The notes: generated by a model from the sequence alone, not told the origin. DNA of 19,431 nt from Acidobacteriota bacterium (GCA_027040585.1 JALULU010000419.1:1-19431); one strand, 5' to 3'; positions 7,270 to 15,372 are shown, counted from the stretch's first letter. Numbers and translations: made by a program.

Positions 7270-8883
7270 ATGGAAATTTTAGGAGTACCAATTTTAAATG
7301 CAGTTACATATTTTCCTTTAATTGGTTTTTTGATAATTTTACTTATTCCAAAGAAAAAGGAAACATTAATTAAGATAGTTGCAAATGTGACCGCTTTTAT
7401 AGGATTTTTGATTTCACTACCACTAATAATCAATTGGTATAAGCCGGAAGTGATTAAAGGAATGAAAGATGGAATGAGATATGTAATTGATGTTCCATGG
7501 ATTAGGACTATTGGAGCAAGATATCAATTCGGGATAGACGGAATAAGTTTGCTTTTGGTTTTACTTACAACTTTGTTGGGCTTTATTGCCATTCTTTCAT
7601 CCTGGAGTGCAATTAAAACAAGGGTAAAGGAATATTACATATATATGCTGTTGCTTCAAACGGGAATGCTTGGTGTCTTTATGGCAACAGATCTTTTCCT
7701 TTTTTATGTATTCTGGGAAGTTATGCTTGTCCCAATGTATTTTCTAATTGGTGTTTGGGGTGGTCCAAGAAAGCTCTATGCTGCCATAAAGTTTTTCCTA
7801 TATACTTTGGCAGGGTCTGTATTGATGTTACTTGCTATTCTTGCTCTATATTTTAAATATATTTCAATATTTGGTTGGGATCACAGGACTTTCAGTCTTT
7901 TTAAGTTTTTGCATGCAGGCCTTGACCCTCAATTTCAGTTTTGGGCATTTCTGGCATTTTTTGTTGGATTTGCAATTAAGGTTCCAATGTTTCCATTTCA
8001 TACATGGCTTCCAGATGCCCACGTTGAAGCTCCTACAGCTGGATCAGTCATCCTTGCTGGTGTCCTTTTGAAAATGGGGACATACGGTTTTGTGAGATTT
8101 AGCTTACCTCTTTTTCCAGATGCAATGATAAAGTTTACTCCTCTTCTAATGACTTTATGTGTAATTGGAATTATTTATGGTGCCCTTGTAGCTATGATGC
8201 AAACTGACATGAAAAAGCTTGTGGCATATTCATCAGTAAGCCATCTGGGTATGACGATGCTTGGGGTTTTTGCGTTAACACAGATTGGACTTCAAGGGGG
8301 CGTTGTACAGATGATAAACCATGGAATTTCAACAGGGGCTCTCTTCTTGATCGTTGGAATAGTTTACGAAAGAAGGCATACAAGACTTATAAAAGAATAT
8401 GGGGGATTGTCTCATAGTATGCCGGTATATGCGACAATTTTCTTAATAATGACTCTTTCATCTATTGGTCTTCCTGGTTTAAATGGATTTATTGGCGAAT
8501 TCATGATACTTCAGGGAACCTTTGCCAGGACAGATTTAAGGGTCTATGCAATACTTGCAGCAAGTGGTGTTATCCTTGGTGCAGCATATATGCTCTGGCT
8601 ATACCAGAGGGTTATGTTTGGTAAATTAGATAAAGAAGAAAACAAGAAGATGAAAGATCTTAATTTAAGAGAGGTCTTTACATTTGTTCCACTAATTATT
8701 ATGGCAGTTTGGATTGGTATTTATCCATCCTTTTGGCTTAAATATCTAAAAAATCCTGTTAAGAGAATAACAGACATTTATCAGAAGAAATTAGCTGAGA
8801 ATAAAATAAATGTAGGACATAAATATAAAGTTGACTACAAAGGAATGAAAAAAATAATAAATAATAAAATGAGTGAGGAGTAG
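7270..8883 (+). CDS. nuoM: NADH-quinone oxidoreductase subunit M
   Basis: NuoM is the middle antiporter-like subunit. The 537 residues contain the pump residues E150 (FWEVMLVPMYFLIG; E144 in E. coli), K237 (FAIKVPMFPFHTWLPDAHVEAP; K234) and K268 (VLLKMG; K265), then TDMKKLVAYSSVSHLGMTMLG. Each of these is intact, so the subunit should be able to translocate ions. The last 30 or so residues after the final helix form a hydrophilic, Lys-rich tail that is not part of the family core. AGGAG at 7256-7260, overlapping the nuoL stop, is the ribosome site. Confidence 0.95.
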   Translation: MEILGVPILNAVTYFPLIGFLIILLIPKKKETLIKIVANVTAFIGFLISLPLIINWYKPEVIKGMKDGMRYVIDVPWIRTIGARYQFGIDGISLLLVLLTTLLGFIAILSSWSAIKTRVKEYYIYMLLLQTGMLGVFMATDLFLFYVFWEVMLVPMYFLIGVWGGPRKLYAAIKFFLYTLAGSVLMLLAILALYFKYISIFGWDHRTFSLFKFLHAGLDPQFQFWAFLAFFVGFAIKVPMFPFHTWLPDAHVEAPTAGSVILAGVLLKMGTYGFVRFSLPLFPDAMIKFTPLLMTLCVIGIIYGALVAMMQTDMKKLVAYSSVSHLGMTMLGVFALTQIGLQGGVVQMINHGISTGALFLIVGIVYERRHTRLIKEYGGLSHSMPVYATIFLIMTLSSIGLPGLNGFIGEFMILQGTFARTDLRVYAILAASGVILGAAYMLWLYQRVMFGKLDKEENKKMKDLNLREVFTFVPLIIMAVWIGIYPSFWLKYLKNPVKRITDIYQKKLAENKINVGHKYKVDYKGMKKIINNKMSEE

Positions 8884-8890
8884 CAAATCC

Positions 8891-10429
8891 ATGTTGGGAG
8901 ATTCATTAAAAATTGTCAACAACATATTGAATATTAAAGATATAGCAGCCTTTACTCCACAATTTCAGCTTCTTATTTGGGGTATTGCAATTCTCTTTTT
9001 GTCAGTGTTTGTCAAAGAAAAAGCTAAGAGAATGAATATCTCATTTTATCTTGCCATTATTGGGATATTGTTTTCAGGTTGGTCTTATCTTAAATTGGTT
9101 GAAGTAAAGTCCATCTATTCAAATGGGGGAATGGTATTTTTTAACGGACTATTTAAATTAGATGGGATTACCATTTTCTTTTATGGGATTTTTTTAATTA
9201 CAGGGCTTCTCACAATATTTCTTTCTAAAAGATTTTTGGATGAGGAAAGTTATTTTGAGTCTGAATACTATGCTTTATTACTCCTATCAATAATGGCAAT
9301 GATGTGTATGGCTGGTAGTAATGATTTGATTGGAATATATATAAGTCTTGAGTTTATGGCAATATGTATTTATGTTTTAGTTGGTTATTTTAAGAGACAA
9401 CTTAGGTCAACTGAAGGGGCAATCAAGTATTTTATATTGGGTGCCTTTTCGTCTGCAATGCTTTTATTTGGTATGTCAGTAATTTATGGAATAACCGGGA
9501 CAACGGGATTAAGCGAAATATTTAAAAAAGTAACAACAGCAAATAATTTCAGTGAACCCCTTTTGGTAATGTCCATGCTTTTAGTTCTTGTGGGAATGGG
9601 TTTTAAAGTCGCTGCTGTGCCATTTCATATGTGGTGCCCAGATGCTTATGAAGGTGCTCCAACACCGATAACAGCTTTTATGTCTGTTGCACCAAAAGCA
9701 GCAGGATTTGCAATATTTTTGAGATTATTTATTTCACTATTTAAGCCAATAACATTTGATTATGTTTCAGTCCTTGCTCTATTAAGTATTGTTACAATGA
9801 CTGTGGGAAATATAATTGCGGTTAAACAGACAAATATTAAAAGGCTATTGGCCTATTCAAGCATCTCACATGCTGGATTTGTACTGATGGGACTTCTTGC
9901 AAGAAATGAGTTTGCTGTAAAATCCATTGGTATGTATTTACTTTGTTATCTTTTTATGAATATTGGAGCTTTCTCAATAGTTATTGTAATGAGAAGGAAG
10001 AATATAGTGGGAGAAGAATTAGACGATTACAAAGGATTAATTCACACCCATCCAGTGATTGCATCTTTTATGACAGTTTTTCTGCTTTCTCTCGCGGGTA
10101 TTCCACCTACAGCAGGATTTGTGGCAAAGTACTTTGTATTTTCTTCTGTAATAAAGGAATTCTTGAGAACTAACGATAGGCTTCTTCTCTATGTTGCAAT
10201 TATAGGTGCAATTAATGCAGTTATAGCCCTTTATTACTATTTTAGAATTGTAAAGAGAATGTTTATGGGTGAGCCCACAGAGGTAAGTAAAGAAAAAGTG
10301 GCAGTCAACATATTTTCTGGTGCTTCTCTTGGAATAACATTTTTCTTTACAATATTTATCGGAATTTATGCAGAGCCTTTCATAAGATTTGCCAATTTAA
10401 TGGGCAAATCCCTTAAGGCATTTTTTTAG
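8891..10429 (+). CDS. nuoN: NADH-quinone oxidoreductase subunit N
   Basis: NuoN is the proximal antiporter-like subunit. From ATG 8891 it has 512 residues. Core motifs are SLEFMAICIYVLVGY (conserved Glu), GMGFKVAAVPFHMWCPDAYEG (conserved Lys), and KQTNIKRLLAYSSISHAGFVLMG. A GTG at 8873 in the same frame would overlap the end of nuoM and add six polar residues. ATG 8891 is preferred because GAGGAG (8875-8880) stands 10 bases before it and the protein then begins close to the first helix. It is the last nuo gene. The next gene begins only 7 bases later, so the transcript very likely runs on into the Fo genes. Confidence 0.94.
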   Translation: MLGDSLKIVNNILNIKDIAAFTPQFQLLIWGIAILFLSVFVKEKAKRMNISFYLAIIGILFSGWSYLKLVEVKSIYSNGGMVFFNGLFKLDGITIFFYGIFLITGLLTIFLSKRFLDEESYFESEYYALLLLSIMAMMCMAGSNDLIGIYISLEFMAICIYVLVGYFKRQLRSTEGAIKYFILGAFSSAMLLFGMSVIYGITGTTGLSEIFKKVTTANNFSEPLLVMSMLLVLVGMGFKVAAVPFHMWCPDAYEGAPTPITAFMSVAPKAAGFAIFLRLFISLFKPITFDYVSVLALLSIVTMTVGNIIAVKQTNIKRLLAYSSISHAGFVLMGLLARNEFAVKSIGMYLLCYLFMNIGAFSIVIVMRRKNIVGEELDDYKGLIHTHPVIASFMTVFLLSLAGIPPTAGFVAKYFVFSSVIKEFLRTNDRLLLYVAIIGAINAVIALYYYFRIVKRMFMGEPTEVSKEKVAVNIFSGASLGITFFFTIFIGIYAEPFIRFANLMGKSLKAFF

Positions 10430-10436
10430 TTAGTAT

Positions 10437-10643
10437 ATGAAAAGAAAAAAAAAATTGAGTCCGAAGGTAGTAAATACACTATCTGCGGGCTCTATGTTAC
10501 CTTCATGTATGGTTGTTTCCCTTTTAATATACTATTGGTTTAAAAGTAATGGGTGGGTTGGAGAATCATCACTTATCTATTTTGTAATTTTTGGGATAAT
10601 ATCTGGTTTTTATAGTTTTTTTAAATATTTGCCAAAAGATTAG
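10437..10643 (+). CDS. AtpZ-like small membrane protein of the Fo cluster
   Basis: This 68-residue protein has a strongly basic N-terminus (KRKKK), then two hydrophobic helices (about 14-35 and 44-65) joined by a short polar turn. Size, topology and position directly before an AtpI-like gene and atpB fit the AtpZ / F0F1-ATPase gene-1 family, which together with AtpI is linked to c-ring assembly or Mg2+ supply. The sequence itself is weakly conserved, so the call rests mainly on context. I see no ribosome site; translation probably depends on coupling to nuoN, whose stop is 7 bases upstream. Confidence 0.55.
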   Translation: MKRKKKLSPKVVNTLSAGSMLPSCMVVSLLIYYWFKSNGWVGESSLIYFVIFGIISGFYSFFKYLPKD

Positions 10644-10645
10644 AT

Positions 10646-11038
10646 ATGAAATCTAAAAATTCATTCGATTACGACAAAGCACTAAAGAGAATAAGCAAAT
10701 GGATCCTTATATTGGAAGTAATAGGTATTGCTATTTCATTAATTATATCTTTCACAAAATTTTTAAATTTTTTTATAGGGTCTTTCATTGCAATTTTGTC
10801 CTATATTTTAATCAGAGTAATAGTGGATAACCTATTTAGAAATTATGAAAGTGGTCAAAAAGAGTATGGAAAATTTTTAATAAAATTTTTTATAATCAAT
10901 ATGTTGCTTTTTGGTGTAATTTATGGTATTAAATTCCTTCCCTCCAGAGATATTTTATGTTTATCTCTGGGTATAAGTATAGTGGTAATATCTCTATTTA
11001 TTGAAGTTATTTATGAAATATTGATGGGTAAGTGGTAA
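10646..11038 (+). CDS. atpI: AtpI-like ATP synthase assembly protein
   Basis: The 130 residues have a charged N-terminus and four predicted helices in two pairs (about 18-35, 38-58, 82-99 and 104-126). This is the layout of the ATP-synthase I family, whose members assist assembly of the c ring and stand just before atpB in many bacteria. The sequence is divergent and has no catalytic motif, so placement between the AtpZ-like gene and atpB carries most of the weight. It starts 2 bases after the preceding stop and ends 1 base before atpB, with no clear ribosome site of its own. Confidence 0.65.
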   Translation: MKSKNSFDYDKALKRISKWILILEVIGIAISLIISFTKFLNFFIGSFIAILSYILIRVIVDNLFRNYESGQKEYGKFLIKFFIINMLLFGVIYGIKFLPSRDILCLSLGISIVVISLFIEVIYEILMGKW

Positions 11039-11039
11039 G

Positions 11040-11780
11040 ATGGAACATCATTTTTTATTAGCTAAGGCTATAAATAAAATTTTTGGTCCGATAGTTGTAT
11101 TTATTTCAAATTTATTGGGACTTAGGATAGCTGATAAAGAGTACCCTATACCAGATTTTTTGTGCTTTTTAATAATAATAGTTCTTATTTCAGCAATAAT
11201 ACATTGGTGGGCATCGCGAAAGTATAAAGTAGATGAGCCTACAGGATTTCAACACTTGTTTGAATCCCTTTATGATGGATTTAGAGATATAATAGAATCT
11301 GTTATAGGAGAAGAAGGTAAAAAATATCTTCCATTTCATTTTTCTCTCGGTACTTTTATATTTTTTTCAAATATTTCTGGATTGATTCCAGGGTTTGAAT
11401 CTCCATCAAGTAATATTAACTTTACAGCTGGCTGTGCAATAATAGTTTTTATTTACTACAATATAATTGGATTTAAAAAGAGTGGTATTAAATATTTAAA
11501 GCATTTTATGGGTCCAAATATTTTTCTGGCGCCGCTAATGATTCCCATTGAAATAGTTAGCCATCTGGCAAGGCCATTTTCATTGGCTGTACGTCTTTTT
11601 GCCAATATTTTTGGAGAGGATATGGTTATCCTTGTCTTTTTGGGGATGTTGCCCTTTATTTTACCAATGCCTCTAATGTTTTTATCCATATTGACTTCGC
11701 TTATTCAGGCTTTTGTCTTTGTAATGTTGTCGATGTTATATATATCTGATGCAATGCCACATGAAGAGGAGGCACATTAA
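11040..11780 (+). CDS. atpB: ATP synthase Fo subunit a
   Basis: Subunit a supplies the two half-channels through which ions reach the c ring. The 246 residues match the family. The essential arginine is R185 in ARPFSLAVRLFANIFGEDM, preceded by the conserved block at about 161-180 and followed by QAFVFVMLSMLYISDA near the C-terminus. ISGLIPGFESP around 112-122 is the other recognisable family segment. The gene begins 1 base after the AtpI-like gene. No b, delta or F1 genes follow, so the rest of the ATP synthase must be encoded elsewhere. Confidence 0.95.
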   Translation: MEHHFLLAKAINKIFGPIVVFISNLLGLRIADKEYPIPDFLCFLIIIVLISAIIHWWASRKYKVDEPTGFQHLFESLYDGFRDIIESVIGEEGKKYLPFHFSLGTFIFFSNISGLIPGFESPSSNINFTAGCAIIVFIYYNIIGFKKSGIKYLKHFMGPNIFLAPLMIPIEIVSHLARPFSLAVRLFANIFGEDMVILVFLGMLPFILPMPLMFLSILTSLIQAFVFVMLSMLYISDAMPHEEEAH

Positions 11781-11810
11781 GTATAAGTATTATGTTGAAA
11801 ATAAATATGT

Positions 11811-11817
11811 AGGAGGG
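11811..11817 (+). promoter_or_regulatory. atpE: Strong Shine-Dalgarno site that sets the atpE start
   Basis: AGGAGGG stands six bases before GTG 11824, in a 43-base gap after atpB. It decides the start of subunit c. It is much closer to the consensus than any site before the other three Fo genes, which fits the need for many c copies per complex. Confidence 0.75.
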
Positions 11818-11823
11818 AATATA

Positions 11824-12150
11824 GTGAGAAGAAAAGTTTTTTCAATTCTTTTTGTTTTGTTTTTAATTTCTTTTATGGGTTTGCCAATTTTTGCTGCTGG
11901 TGCAACGCCGGCTGCTCAAAGTAATGGAGGTATTTCACCAGGACTTGGATACCTTGCAGCAGGACTTGGAATGGGTTTAGCTGCAGGACTTTGCGGACTT
12001 GGACAGGGAAAAGCAATTGTTTCTGCTTGTGAAGGCGTTTCGAGAAATCCTGGTTCAGAGAAGGCTATAAGGTTTTTTCTAATTCTTGGGCTTGCTTTTA
12101 TCGAATCATTGGTTCTTTACACATTTTTGATTGTTATTATAAAAATATGA
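11824..12150 (+). CDS. atpE: ATP synthase Fo subunit c, sodium-type, with leader peptide
   Basis: Subunit c forms the rotating ring. From GTG 11824, behind AGGAGGG (11811-11817), it has 108 residues. Residues 1-25 look like a signal peptide: RRK, a hydrophobic core, and FAA as a possible cleavage site. The hairpin follows: helix 1 about 41-66 with a Gly-rich face, loop R74-N75-P76, helix 2 about 81-106. Aligned without gaps on the Ilyobacter tartaricus c subunit, the direct Na+ side-chain ligands are all present: Q61 (Q32), E94 (E65), S95 (S66) and Y99 (Y70). T67, which holds a bound water in that protein, is Leu here. An in-frame ATG at 11749 inside atpB was rejected. This gene ends the operon. 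Confidence 0.93.
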   Translation: MRRKVFSILFVLFLISFMGLPIFAAGATPAAQSNGGISPGLGYLAAGLGMGLAAGLCGLGQGKAIVSACEGVSRNPGSEKAIRFFLILGLAFIESLVLYTFLIVIIKI

Positions 12151-12151
12151 T

Positions 12152-12180
12152 AAAGGGGGGGATGCCCCCTTTTATTTTTC
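12152..12180. terminator. Terminator between atpE and the convergent pseudopilin gene
   Basis: AAAGGGGG (12152-12159) pairs with CCCCCTTT (12165-12172) around a 5-base loop, followed by a T-rich run to about 12179. It lies 2 bases after the atpE stop. On the - strand the same stem ends close to the stop of the pseudopilin gene (12172-12174), followed by a weaker T-rich stretch, so it may act in both directions. It is one of the two strongest hairpins in the window. Confidence 0.85.
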
Positions 12181-12714
12181 CCATTTGTTTTTATCCTTGT
12201 TCCACCAGAACGTTCTTATAACTCCTTTTATTGTAAGTGTTATTGCCACGTGGTCTCCATTCTTATCACTGAGATAGACTGAACCTGGGTTAGACCATTG
12301 ACCTGTTGGAGAACAACTTGCAATCATTCTATTAAAGGTAACTGGTGCAAAAGGTTGCTTGGTTGGATTAGAAGGTGGCCCATATATATTTTCACAATTA
12401 AAAGAAACGCCATCTGTAAGAAAGAAAGGACCTATAATTTTTTCTCCTTTATCAAAGGTTCTGTTGTTGTTAGCATCACAATGAATGTAAAAAGAATTTC
12501 CATTTACATTAAAATATACCCTGTGTCTCATATTTTTATAAGCTGCCAAAAATTTTGCCCTTTTAAAAGTTGATTCAATAACTTTTGCGTTTTTTTCTAA
12601 GGCATTCCACCTTGTAAAACCAAAAATTTGTGGAAGTGCGACTAAAAGGGTTGTTGTAAAAATTAAAATGACAATAAGGGACTCCATAAGTGAATATCCA
12701 CATCTTCTTAACAT
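12172..12714 (-). CDS. GspH/FimT-like type IV pseudopilin
   Basis: The 180 residues begin with a short leader MLRRCG, then YSLMESLIVILIF, the class III prepilin signal: cleavage after G6 and glutamate at +5 of the mature protein (E11). The first mature residue is Tyr rather than the usual Phe. A hydrophobic helix runs to about residue 32. The soluble part contains DANNNRTFDKGE (80-91), a pattern common in GspH/FimT proteins, and ends with GSVYLSDKNGDHVAITLTI plus an aromatic tail. Such minor pseudopilins cap type II secretion pseudopili or type IV pili in the envelope. A clear AGGAGG (complement of 12721-12726) precedes the ATG. No other pilin or secretion gene lies nearby, so it is an isolated member. 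Confidence 0.82.
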   Translation of the reverse strand: MLRRCGYSLMESLIVILIFTTTLLVALPQIFGFTRWNALEKNAKVIESTFKRAKFLAAYKNMRHRVYFNVNGNSFYIHCDANNNRTFDKGEKIIGPFFLTDGVSFNCENIYGPPSNPTKQPFAPVTFNRMIASCSPTGQWSNPGSVYLSDKNGDHVAITLTIKGVIRTFWWNKDKNKWEK

Positions 12715-12840
12715 AAAAAACCTCCTGTAAAAAAATATTTTTCACTTTATATAACGATTTTTTTTGAAAAATTTTCTGAATTTTTTATATTTTTTTTAAA
12801 AAAGAGTATAATTTTAGGTTATAAAATTAGAGGGAATGGT
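12715..12840. promoter_or_regulatory. Divergent promoter region between pseudopilin and MBL genes
   Basis: This very A/T-rich 126-base spacer separates two divergent genes. On the + strand TATAAT (12807-12812) stands 29 bases before ATG 12841, and AGAGGG (12829-12834) is the ribosome site. No good -35 is visible at the normal spacing. On the - strand the complement of about 12746-12755 contains TATATAAA-like -10 material, which is weak evidence in such A/T-rich DNA. Shared control of both genes is possible but not shown. Confidence 0.45.
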
Positions 12841-15372
12841 ATGAAAAAGCTTATATTTCAACTATTTATAATTATTAATTTTTTTGTTATTTTTTCTTTT
12901 TCGGCTCCGGTTTATGTCTTTTATCCAAATATTGGGCAGGGGAGCTGTACAATAATTGTTACGCCAAGTGGAGAAGGGGCAGTGGTCGATTCAGGATCAG
13001 CCATAAGACATACTCCAACAGATGTGGTGAAATTTATAAAAGATTTAAAGGATAAGGGAATATTGAAGGAGATAAAATACCTTCTACCTACCCATTACGA
13101 TGAAGATCATATTGGAAAGTTTGTGGATATAATGAGAAGCTGTGATGTTACAACAGATTGTTGGGTGCTTGATAGGGGTACCTATGGTGGCACTCCAGAT
13201 ACTAAAACGTATCAAAATTATAGGTATGAGACAGGGTGGTTTCATTACAGAGTAGTTCAACCGGGGGATGTAATTTTCAATGAAGGTGACTTTAATATGA
13301 CCTGCATGGTAGTAAATGGGGTGACAATTGGTGGGGATGTTGTTGACATAACAAATTCTTCAGCTTTTGAAAATTCTGCTTGTGCTGGCTATTTAATTAC
13401 ATATAAAAATTTTAAATTATGGGTTGCTGGTGATTTGACAGGTTATGATTGGGATCCAGATGACGATATAATAATACCAGATGTTGAGTCTGCTGTTGCT
13501 CCATATATAGGAGATATAGACGTATATACTTTTCACCACCATGGAAGTATTACAGGTTCAAATCCCTATTTTTTATCCGTTATAAAGGCTGAAGTTGGAA
13601 TTGCTCAAGTGGGAACAGATAACACGTATGGTCATCCCAATAAAAATACTGTACTCAGATATTTAAATAGTCCAACAACTACAGGAGAGCACTATTTCAT
13701 TCAGCAAAATCCGGGAAATCCAGATGATCCAAGATCAGATGATTCCCTTGGACACATTGCAAATGGAGATATTACAATTGTGACCTATGGAAATGGCTAT
13801 TTTGTCTATGGTGGAGATTTAACTCCAAGGATTTTTCCAGATGATATAACTGGCAAATTAGAAGGAGATTTTCCTCCAATTGTAAAAAATGTGAGGAGAG
13901 ATATTTACTATCCTACAAGTGAGAATTCACCAGTGATTAGTTGTGATGCATGGGATGACGGTGGTATAGAAAATGTAAGCTGCTATATTGACTATAAAGT
14001 AGATGGTGTTGAGCAAGAACCCATTGAGATGGAAAGAAATGGAAATACCTTTACAGGTAATATACCTGCTGAAGATAATTCAAAACTTGTTTTATATAGG
14101 ATAAAGGCTATAGATGGCGGTGGAAATATAACATATTCAGATTGGGATGGGTATTATAGTGGAGTTACGCAAATTGGAAAGATCCATAAGATTGATGAGG
14201 ATGGAATGCCATATGGGGTTAATTGTGCAATTAATGTTAAGGGAACTGTAACAGTTGGTACAGATACTTTTTCCAAGTATTACAATATGGTTTTTTTGGA
14301 GGACAATACAGGTGGAATTGAAATGTTTTGCAAGGATAATTCTCTTAAATTAAATGTCGGAGATGAAATAGAAATAACAGGTGAAGTTACAAATTATGCA
14401 GGCATTACTGAAATATATGTCAGTTCAAAAGATGATATAACAACTATCAGTAGTGGAAATGAAGTTAATCCCGAAGTTGATTTTATTTCGGAAATTGGTG
14501 AAGACAAAGAGGGAAAGCTTGTTAGGATAAGAGATGTATGGGCTGTAGGTGGAGATATACCTTCAAGTGGAAATGGCAATTTGACAGTGACAGATGTTAA
14601 TGGTGATACTTTAACTGTAAGAATAAATAAATATACAAATATTCCAGGGATGGACGTTCCACCTGACCCATTCGATTTAGTAGGTGTAGTTACTCAATAT
14701 GATTCAATTTGTCCATATTTAAGTGGATATCAAATTACACCAAGAAGTCGAGAAGATTTTATAGACAATGCTTCACCCATTGCCTTTATAACAAAGCCTG
14801 AGGGAAATGAGACAATTATACAAGGGGATGCTGTTGATTTTGATTGTTATGCGTATGATGGGGATGGGTATATAACGGGTTATTTATGGGATTTTGATGG
14901 TGGTGCGTCTAACTCAACATTAAAGAATCCAAGTGGCATAGTCTTCAACTATCCAGGGACATATGATGTGAAATTAAAAGTTTATGATAATAGTGGAGCG
15001 GATAATCTTAGATATCCTGAAGTGACGATAACTGTCCTTTCGAAAGATGGTGATTATGATGGTGATGGGCTGTCAAATGGCGAGGAAAGGGAAATTGGAA
15101 GTGATCCATTTAATCCAGATACAGATGGGGATGGTATTATAGATGGGGAAGATCCGAATCCGTTGATAAAACAGGGAGATATGGATAATAATGGCAAAAT
15201 AAATATTGTGGATTTAATGAAACTTGAACTTTATATATTGGGAAATTCTATGAATGGAGAATTTCATCCAGAGTGTGGTGATTTAAATTTAGATGGCTTT
15301 GTAAATGCTTCCGATGTGGTTATTTTTAAAAATTATTTGGTTGGAAAAAATTCAAATTTAAAGAATGAATAG
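12841..15372 (+). CDS. Secreted ComEC-type metallo-beta-lactamase-fold protein with PKD, TSP3 and dockerin modules
   Basis: This is an 843-residue exported multidomain protein. A signal peptide covers about 1-21 (basic start, hydrophobic core, FSFSA). The metallo-hydrolase domain (about 22-330) has THYDEDH (84-90), the ComEC/Rec2 form of the metal motif with Asp where most relatives have His, then D198 (AGDLTG), HHH 232-234 and GHP (H265). An Ig-like part (about 343-435), two OB-like segments (about 447-535 and 546-640), a PKD-type domain (about 645-733, YLWDFDGG) and Asp-rich TSP3-like repeats (737-772) follow. The dockerin module ends it, with two Ca-binding repeats (780-800 and 814-835: DMDNNGKINIVD, DLNLDGFVNASD). 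ComEC-like domains are linked to DNA processing, but the substrate here is unknown. A dockerin implies docking to a cohesin, and none is encoded here. Confidence 0.85.
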   Translation: MKKLIFQLFIIINFFVIFSFSAPVYVFYPNIGQGSCTIIVTPSGEGAVVDSGSAIRHTPTDVVKFIKDLKDKGILKEIKYLLPTHYDEDHIGKFVDIMRSCDVTTDCWVLDRGTYGGTPDTKTYQNYRYETGWFHYRVVQPGDVIFNEGDFNMTCMVVNGVTIGGDVVDITNSSAFENSACAGYLITYKNFKLWVAGDLTGYDWDPDDDIIIPDVESAVAPYIGDIDVYTFHHHGSITGSNPYFLSVIKAEVGIAQVGTDNTYGHPNKNTVLRYLNSPTTTGEHYFIQQNPGNPDDPRSDDSLGHIANGDITIVTYGNGYFVYGGDLTPRIFPDDITGKLEGDFPPIVKNVRRDIYYPTSENSPVISCDAWDDGGIENVSCYIDYKVDGVEQEPIEMERNGNTFTGNIPAEDNSKLVLYRIKAIDGGGNITYSDWDGYYSGVTQIGKIHKIDEDGMPYGVNCAINVKGTVTVGTDTFSKYYNMVFLEDNTGGIEMFCKDNSLKLNVGDEIEITGEVTNYAGITEIYVSSKDDITTISSGNEVNPEVDFISEIGEDKEGKLVRIRDVWAVGGDIPSSGNGNLTVTDVNGDTLTVRINKYTNIPGMDVPPDPFDLVGVVTQYDSICPYLSGYQITPRSREDFIDNASPIAFITKPEGNETIIQGDAVDFDCYAYDGDGYITGYLWDFDGGASNSTLKNPSGIVFNYPGTYDVKLKVYDNSGADNLRYPEVTITVLSKDGDYDGDGLSNGEEREIGSDPFNPDTDGDGIIDGEDPNPLIKQGDMDNNGKINIVDLMKLELYILGNSMNGEFHPECGDLNLDGFVNASDVVIFKNYLVGKNSNLKNE

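Noticed and set aside
8873..8890. Upstream GTG start for nuoN inside nuoM
   Set aside because: GAGGAG at 8875-8880 serves ATG 8891; the extra residues are polar and not family-like.
11749..11823. Upstream ATG extension of atpE inside atpB
   Set aside because: It would place a basic 25-residue segment before a good signal peptide; AGGAGGG with GTG 11824 is a far better start.
14760..15372. Asp/Gly/Asn-rich repeats as a genomic tandem repeat
   Set aside because: The repeats are short calcium-binding protein motifs (TSP3-like and dockerin) and are not repeated at the DNA level.
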